Origin: Henriciella sp.
GTDB lineage: Bacteria; Pseudomonadota; Alphaproteobacteria; Caulobacterales; Hyphomonadaceae
Direction: 5' to 3'
Length of the DNA: 64,000 nucleotides
Assembly (NCBI GenBank): GCA_021776655.1
Contig: JAJFFK010000002.1
Span: 1-64,000 of the forward strand
Shown here piece after piece: positions 54,992 through 64,000 of this stretch. Under the pieces are notes generated by a model. It did no database searches. It saw nothing but the letters and a program-made list of their open reading frames with translations, and had not been told where the DNA came from. Every line of letters begins with the position of its first letter. Position 1 is the stretch's first letter. The translations under genes were made by a program, and so were the position numbers.

Positions 54992-55621
54992 ATGCCAAAA
55001 CTCGCCGAGCTTGGAATTCAGCACGGAAAACGTGCGATGGCAAAAGCCGCCAATCGCCGCTGCATTCTCGAGGCTGCGCGCGTGGTGTTTGCCCGGATTG
55101 GCTTTGACGCCGCCAATATTCGCGACATTATTCGCGAAACCCCGCTCGCCTCTGGCACGTTCTACAATTACTTCAAATCCAAGGAAGAAGTGTTCGAGGC
55201 GATTGCCGATGACAGCCTCAAACGCTTCCGCCCGCTATTGCAGAGCGTGCGCGAGAATGCCGAGGACCTGAACTCCTATCTGGTCGGCGCATATGGCGCC
55301 TATTTTCACTTTCTCGCAAATGAGAACGCGCAAGCGATCACGGATGATGCCCCGCATCTCGCGCTGATCGGTGTGCGCGTCGATACGCCTGAAATGAAGA
55401 CCATGTTCGAGGAGATCCATACCGACCTGCAACTGGTCCTGATGAAAATGGGCTATGATCAGATCGATACTGATTACCTTGCGGCGGCGGCGATCGGCAT
55501 CGCGCGGGAAATGGGCGATCATATGCTGCAGCGCCGCCCACCTGACGCCGACCACGCCGCCCGGATCGCGACCCAGATCATCATTACCAGCATTGAAGCG
55601 CTCGCCGAAGAGGGCATCTGA
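54992..55621 (+). CDS. TetR-family transcriptional regulator
   Basis: 209 residues with an N-terminal TetR HTH (RRCILEAARVVFARIGFDAA, SGTFYNYFKSKEEVFEA) and a helical ligand domain. It precedes an HSL-type esterase and a quinone reductase on the same strand and may control them in response to a lipid-like ligand. The effector is not visible. The start at 54992 could be replaced by the ATG before AKAANRR. Confidence 0.9.
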   Translation: MPKLAELGIQHGKRAMAKAANRRCILEAARVVFARIGFDAANIRDIIRETPLASGTFYNYFKSKEEVFEAIADDSLKRFRPLLQSVRENAEDLNSYLVGAYGAYFHFLANENAQAITDDAPHLALIGVRVDTPEMKTMFEEIHTDLQLVLMKMGYDQIDTDYLAAAAIGIAREMGDHMLQRRPPDADHAARIATQIIITSIEALAEEGI

Positions 55622-55648
55622 CCTAGTTAAACCCGAAAGACCGCACCG

Positions 55649-56683
55649 ATGAGCCTGCAAGCCACAATTGCCAAACTCCTGTTGAAACTCCCGGCCAGCT
55701 GGAAGGTCAAACTCTCCGGCGGCCAGCCGGTGACACTCGGCGGGCGCACGCTCGACCCGGACTTTCAGCTGATCGCCCACGGCGCCGCCAAACAGCCGCC
55801 AATGTCATCACTCGAACCGGAGGTCGCGCAAGCCACCTCAGCGCAAGGTTTGGCCATGTTCGCAGGCAAGCCGGAACCCGGCGTAAGCTGGACCGATACG
55901 ACCATTCCATCGCGCGGCGCGCACGAAGTTCCGGTCCGTATCTACCGGCCCTATGTACAGGACCCGGACGCACCGATGATGACCTACCTGCACTTTGGCG
56001 GCGGCGTGATCGGTGATCTTGAGACCTGCCACACATTCTGCCAGATCCTCGCAATGATCGTGAAATGCCCGGTCGTCTCGGTCGATTATCGCCTCGCCCC
56101 GCAGCACAAATACCCAACCGGCCTCGAAGATAGCCTCGACGCCTATGAGTGGACGCTCAAGAATGCTGGCAAATACGGCGCACCAGCTGGCCGCGCAAGT
56201 ATTGGCGGCGACAGTATGGGCGGCAATTTCAGCGCCGTCATCGCCCAGGAAATGGTGCGCGACGAGAAACCCCTGCCCGACCTGCAATTGCTGATCTATC
56301 CCGCCACCGACTTGGTCACCGATTTCCCTTCTGGCACGATTTACGCCGACACCTACCCGCTATCGAAAGACACGATGGACTGGTTCATGCAGCAATATCT
56401 GCCCGACGGGTTTGAGATGTCGAACGTGCGCCTGTCGCCGGGCCTTGAGTCGCGCCTGGAGGGCCTGCCGCCAGCGATCATCACCACGGCAGGATTTGAT
56501 CCGCTGGTCGACGATGGCGCCGCCTATGCCCGCAAGCTAGAGACCGCCGGTGTCGATGTGACCTTCAAATGCTATGACAGCCTGGCCCACGGGTTTACCG
56601 CCTTCACCGCCGTTTCCCCCGCCGCCCGCGCCGCTTGCGAGGAAATCGCTGGCATGGTCCGCGATGCCTATGCCAAGCTCTAG
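55649..56683 (+). CDS. HSL-family alpha/beta hydrolase (esterase)
   Basis: 344 residues of the hormone-sensitive-lipase family. The oxyanion region is YLHFGGGVIGDL (HGGG in most members is HFGGG here), nucleophile GGDSMGGNFSA, then aspartate in GFDPLVDDGAAY and histidine in SLAHGFTAF. It cleaves short-chain esters. It lies 28 bases after the TetR gene and four bases before the quinone reductase gene, forming a likely unit. Confidence 0.93.
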   Translation: MSLQATIAKLLLKLPASWKVKLSGGQPVTLGGRTLDPDFQLIAHGAAKQPPMSSLEPEVAQATSAQGLAMFAGKPEPGVSWTDTTIPSRGAHEVPVRIYRPYVQDPDAPMMTYLHFGGGVIGDLETCHTFCQILAMIVKCPVVSVDYRLAPQHKYPTGLEDSLDAYEWTLKNAGKYGAPAGRASIGGDSMGGNFSAVIAQEMVRDEKPLPDLQLLIYPATDLVTDFPSGTIYADTYPLSKDTMDWFMQQYLPDGFEMSNVRLSPGLESRLEGLPPAIITTAGFDPLVDDGAAYARKLETAGVDVTFKCYDSLAHGFTAFTAVSPAARAACEEIAGMVRDAYAKL

Positions 56684-56686
56684 CAC

Positions 56687-57661
56687 ATGAAAGCGCTGGT
56701 TTGCCACGCGCTCAGCGATGACCTGTCGGGCGTTGAACTACGCGATGTGGCGACACCCGCGCCCGGCCCCGGCGAGGTTCTGATCCGGGTCCGCGCCGCC
56801 AGCGTCAACTTCCCGGATATCCTGATCTGCCAAGGCAAATACCAACTCAGACTGGAACCGCCTTTCACCCCTGGCATGGATGCGTCAGGCGAGGTCGCGG
56901 CGCTCGGCAACGGCGTGACCGGGTTTGAGATCGGCGACGCGGTCTGCGGTGGCACGCGGTTTGGCGGCTTTGCTGAATACGCGCGGGTCGCCGCAGCCGG
57001 AGTGCGAGCCAAGCCCGACAATTTCTCACACCAGCAAGCTGCCGCCTATCCTGCTGCCTACCTCACAGCCTATGTCTCGCTGGTTCGGCGCGGCAATCTA
57101 CAGCCCGGCGAGACCCTACTCGTGCACGGCGCCAGCGGCGGGGTCGGCATGGCCGCCGTACAAGTCGGCAAAATACTCGGCGCGACCGTTATCGCGACAG
57201 GCGGCAGTGACGAAAAACTGGCGCAGGTCAAAGCCTTCGGCGCTGATCATGTCTTCAACACCACTGACGGCTTTCGCAGCCAAGTCAAAGACCTGACCGG
57301 CGGGCGCGGCGCTGACGTGATTTTTGACCCGGTCGGCGGTGACATTTTTGACGAGAGCGTGCGCTGTATCGCCTTTGATGGCCGCCTTCTGGTCATCGGC
57401 TTCACCTCTGGCCGGATCGCCAATGTCGCGACCAATATGCCGCTGATCAAAGGCTTCTCTGTGGTTGGCGTACGGGCCGGTGAATATGGCCGCCAATTCC
57501 CGGATCGCGGGGCTGAGAATATCGCAAAAATCTGGCAATGGGCCAGCGACGGCAAGACCGATCCCCACATCCACACAGTCCTGCCCCTCACCCGCGCCCT
57601 CGAAGGCTTCGCCATGCTACAAAACCGCGAAGTCGTTGGCAAAGTGGTTATCTGTCCTTGA
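56687..57661 (+). CDS. Zinc-free NADPH:quinone oxidoreductase
   Basis: 324 residues, medium-chain dehydrogenase of the QOR type without zinc cysteines. VNFPDILICQGKYQ, TPGMDASGEVAALG, and VHGASGGVGMAAVQVGK for the cofactor. The subgroup is often annotated as NADPH:quinone reductase or acryloyl-CoA reductase-like. It is the last gene of the TetR-esterase-reductase unit. A second, related enzyme is encoded at 37556. Confidence 0.93.
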   Translation: MKALVCHALSDDLSGVELRDVATPAPGPGEVLIRVRAASVNFPDILICQGKYQLRLEPPFTPGMDASGEVAALGNGVTGFEIGDAVCGGTRFGGFAEYARVAAAGVRAKPDNFSHQQAAAYPAAYLTAYVSLVRRGNLQPGETLLVHGASGGVGMAAVQVGKILGATVIATGGSDEKLAQVKAFGADHVFNTTDGFRSQVKDLTGGRGADVIFDPVGGDIFDESVRCIAFDGRLLVIGFTSGRIANVATNMPLIKGFSVVGVRAGEYGRQFPDRGAENIAKIWQWASDGKTDPHIHTVLPLTRALEGFAMLQNREVVGKVVICP

Positions 57662-57863
57662 GTGCACTGAATCTATTCGCTGTTTTCTAGGCAGAGATGC
57701 TTCGCACCTCGTAGGGCTCGCCGGGTTTGAGGCTTGAGGCTAACTCATGGCGGGCCAAGGCCCGCCCTACTGCTTTGCTTGGCCGCAACTGATAAACCAA
57801 CTCGTAGGGTGCAATGAGCTTATGCGAATTGCACCAACCCCGCGCCCGGCTGCCGCCTCTCCT

Positions 57864-57952
57864 TTGCCCCGCGCTAAAACGCTGCGCGTCACGCGGGGCG
57901 AAGCAGGTTCCGTTCGCTGCGCGAACATGAACCGGGCTCAAGGCTGTTCTGT
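57864..57952 (-). repeat. Dispersed repeat family A, inverted copy
   Basis: On the minus strand it reads ACAGAACAGCCTTGAGCC, GGTTCATG, a GCGCAGC hairpin part, GGAACCTGCTTCGC, and TTTTAGCGCGGGGCAA. It faces the plus-strand copy at 58093, so the two could pair as one large stem. Confidence 0.75.
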
Positions 57953-58054
57953 ATTCGGCGTGTTTGGTCTCTGGGCTGCATTCACCTTGTCATCCCGTAA
58001 TTTGCGTCAGCAAATATCCGGGATCTCTCGCAAGGCTCCCGGTCACTGTGGCAC

Positions 58055-58085
58055 GAGACTCCGGGTCAAGCCCGGAGCCATCGGA
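58055..58085. repeat. GGACTTGA-type hairpin repeat
   Basis: CTCCGGG-TCAAG-CCCGGAG with flanks GAGA and CCATCGGA. It matches 26157-26187 with five changes in 31, four of them pairing-preserving. Confidence 0.75.
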
Positions 58086-58092
58086 GATGTGA

Positions 58093-58169
58093 ACAGCCCT
58101 GAGCTTGGTTCATGGGCTGGCGAAGCCAGACCGGAACCCGCTTCGCCGAAGGCGCTTAGCGCGGGGCAA
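58093..58169 (+). repeat. Dispersed repeat family A, full copy
   Basis: ACAGCCCTGAGCTTGGTTCATG, hairpin CTGGCGAAGCCAG, then GGAACCCGCTTCGC and CGAAGGCGCTTAGCGCG. Nearly identical at both ends to the 40.8 kb copy, with a different middle hairpin. Confidence 0.8.
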
Positions 58170-58184
58170 GGTTAGAGACCTGCT

Positions 58185-58222
58185 TCATCCCGCGTGACGC
58201 ACAGCGTCTTGGCGCGGGATGA
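58185..58222. repeat. TCATCCCGCG/CGCGGGATGA hairpin
   Basis: A ten-base perfect stem with an inner GACGC/GCGTC pair. It lies 22 bases after the stop of the small arginine-rich gene and could act as its transcript end, although no T-run follows on either strand. Confidence 0.6.
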
Positions 58223-58243
58223 ATAGGATGTGTCGTTTAAACC

Positions 58244-58420
58244 CTAGTGGGCCAAACGCCGGTTGCGACGTGCAGAGCGGCGCGTTAGAATGTGTTGACG
58301 CTCAGTGATCACTGCTTTGACCGTGGCCAGGCGGGACGGAACCCCTTCCATGACATTGGTTTCTGATGTTGCAGCGAAAGCTGTGGTGACGTCGGCGGTG
58401 TAATTTTCTGTATGTTTCAT
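58244..58420 (-). CDS. 58-residue arginine-rich small protein
   Basis: Too short for the ORF track. From ATG at 58420 with AGGA nine bases ahead, 58 codons run to a TAG. The first half is acidic to neutral (MKHTENYTADVTTAFAATSE) and the last part is strongly basic (LTRRSARRNRRLAH), which could contact nucleic acid. No family is known to me. It is read away from the aminopeptidase P gene, which begins 164 bases away. The good start region, even composition and AT-rich promoter space upstream support a real gene. Confidence 0.6.
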   Translation of the reverse strand: MKHTENYTADVTTAFAATSETNVMEGVPSRLATVKAVITERQHILTRRSARRNRRLAH

Positions 58421-58583
58421 TGTCTTATGTCCTGGGAGGAAAGTGCATTGTTTTTTTATTATGACTGCTAGATAGGTAAGCTTACTTAAAAAACAATGAC
58501 GGCAGCGTCAGTTTTCCCATGCTATTATGCATATCTCTATTCCACCTTTGCACAGGACCGATTTTGTCGCTACGACACCGGGT

Positions 58584-64000
<5,417 letters not shown>

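Larger units (their letters stand above)
57662..58243. other. Gene-free, repeat-filled stretch
   Basis: About 580 bases between the quinone reductase gene and the small arginine-rich gene. It holds two facing family A copies, one GGACTTGA-type hairpin and a TCATCCCGCG hairpin, each listed separately. The ORFs reported here (57687-57941 and 57747-58175) are translations of repeats. Confidence 0.7.

Noticed and set aside
57747-58175. 142-codon ORF in the repeat patch
   Set aside because: Its translation is entirely repeat DNA (families A and GGACTTGA), with no conserved domain.

Overview
The window looks like chromosomal DNA of an alphaproteobacterium, most likely from the Caulobacterales/Hyphomonadaceae side of the class. 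The support is a PleC/DivJ-type histidine kinase beside pepN, the gene order recN-ligA and recA-alaS, a DUF952-pyrD pair, a DUF2093 protein next to recA, an MlaE permease with an N-terminal STAS domain, a CIRCE-like box before groESL, and many acyl-CoA genes of the kind common in marine or lipid-degrading members of the class. I found no rRNA, tRNA, CRISPR array, prophage or intact insertion sequence. The genus cannot be fixed from the sequence alone.

Layout. 0-5 kb: a repeat-rich edge with one uncharacterised gene, then an epoxide-hydrolase-like enzyme, a PilZ protein and a pair of acyl-CoA dehydrogenases. 5-15 kb: an unknown protein, aminopeptidase N, the PleC-like kinase, a four-gene Mla-type lipid transporter operon and a dipeptide epimerase. 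15-21.6 kb: a phosphotransferase cluster with a CrtC-like beta-protein, two thioesterases, an esterase lipoprotein, an SDR and a PNPOx-fold protein. 21.7-24.7 kb: groES-groEL and a WYL regulator. 24.7-32.3 kb: acyl-CoA and housekeeping enzymes (ScoAB, YjdM, thiolase-like, CaiB-like, sirtuin, TrhO, GST). 32.4-44.4 kb: alaS, recA, two peptidoglycan/oxidoreductase genes, rnhB, a GIY-YIG protein, ttcA, a LysR regulator, an S24 repressor-like protease, DUF952 and pyrD. 44.5-49.9 kb: a broken MazF/PemK toxin, MATE, ammonium transporter, a peptidase lipoprotein and a hemerythrin beside a fragment of recQ. 49.9-57.7 kb: recQ, thioesterase pair, M23 lipoprotein, membrane protein, TetR, HSL-type esterase and quinone reductase. 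57.7-64 kb: a repeat patch, a 58-residue arginine-rich protein missed by the ORF track, aminopeptidase P, ligA and the C-terminal part of recN.

How the genes fit together. A large share activate, oxidise, transfer or hydrolyse acyl-CoA thioesters (ACAD pair, ScoAB, thiolase-like, CaiB, four hotdog thioesterases, phosphotransferase). This suggests growth on fatty or polycyclic lipids, and the Mla-type transporter would move lipids through the envelope. A second group handles genome maintenance and translation (recA, recQ, recN, ligA, rnhB, alaS, ttcA, trhO).

The most unusual content is not one gene system but several families of small structured repeats between genes. One is a 153-bp inverted-repeat element whose ends contain the stop codons of both flanking genes. 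Others are hairpins whose copies differ by compensating changes in both arms. Individual curiosities are a toxin gene apparently killed by one TGG-to-TAG change, a duplicated recQ tail, the 58-residue protein, and a GIY-YIG gene whose natural-looking reading frame runs into ttcA. I saw no convincing new multi-gene system.
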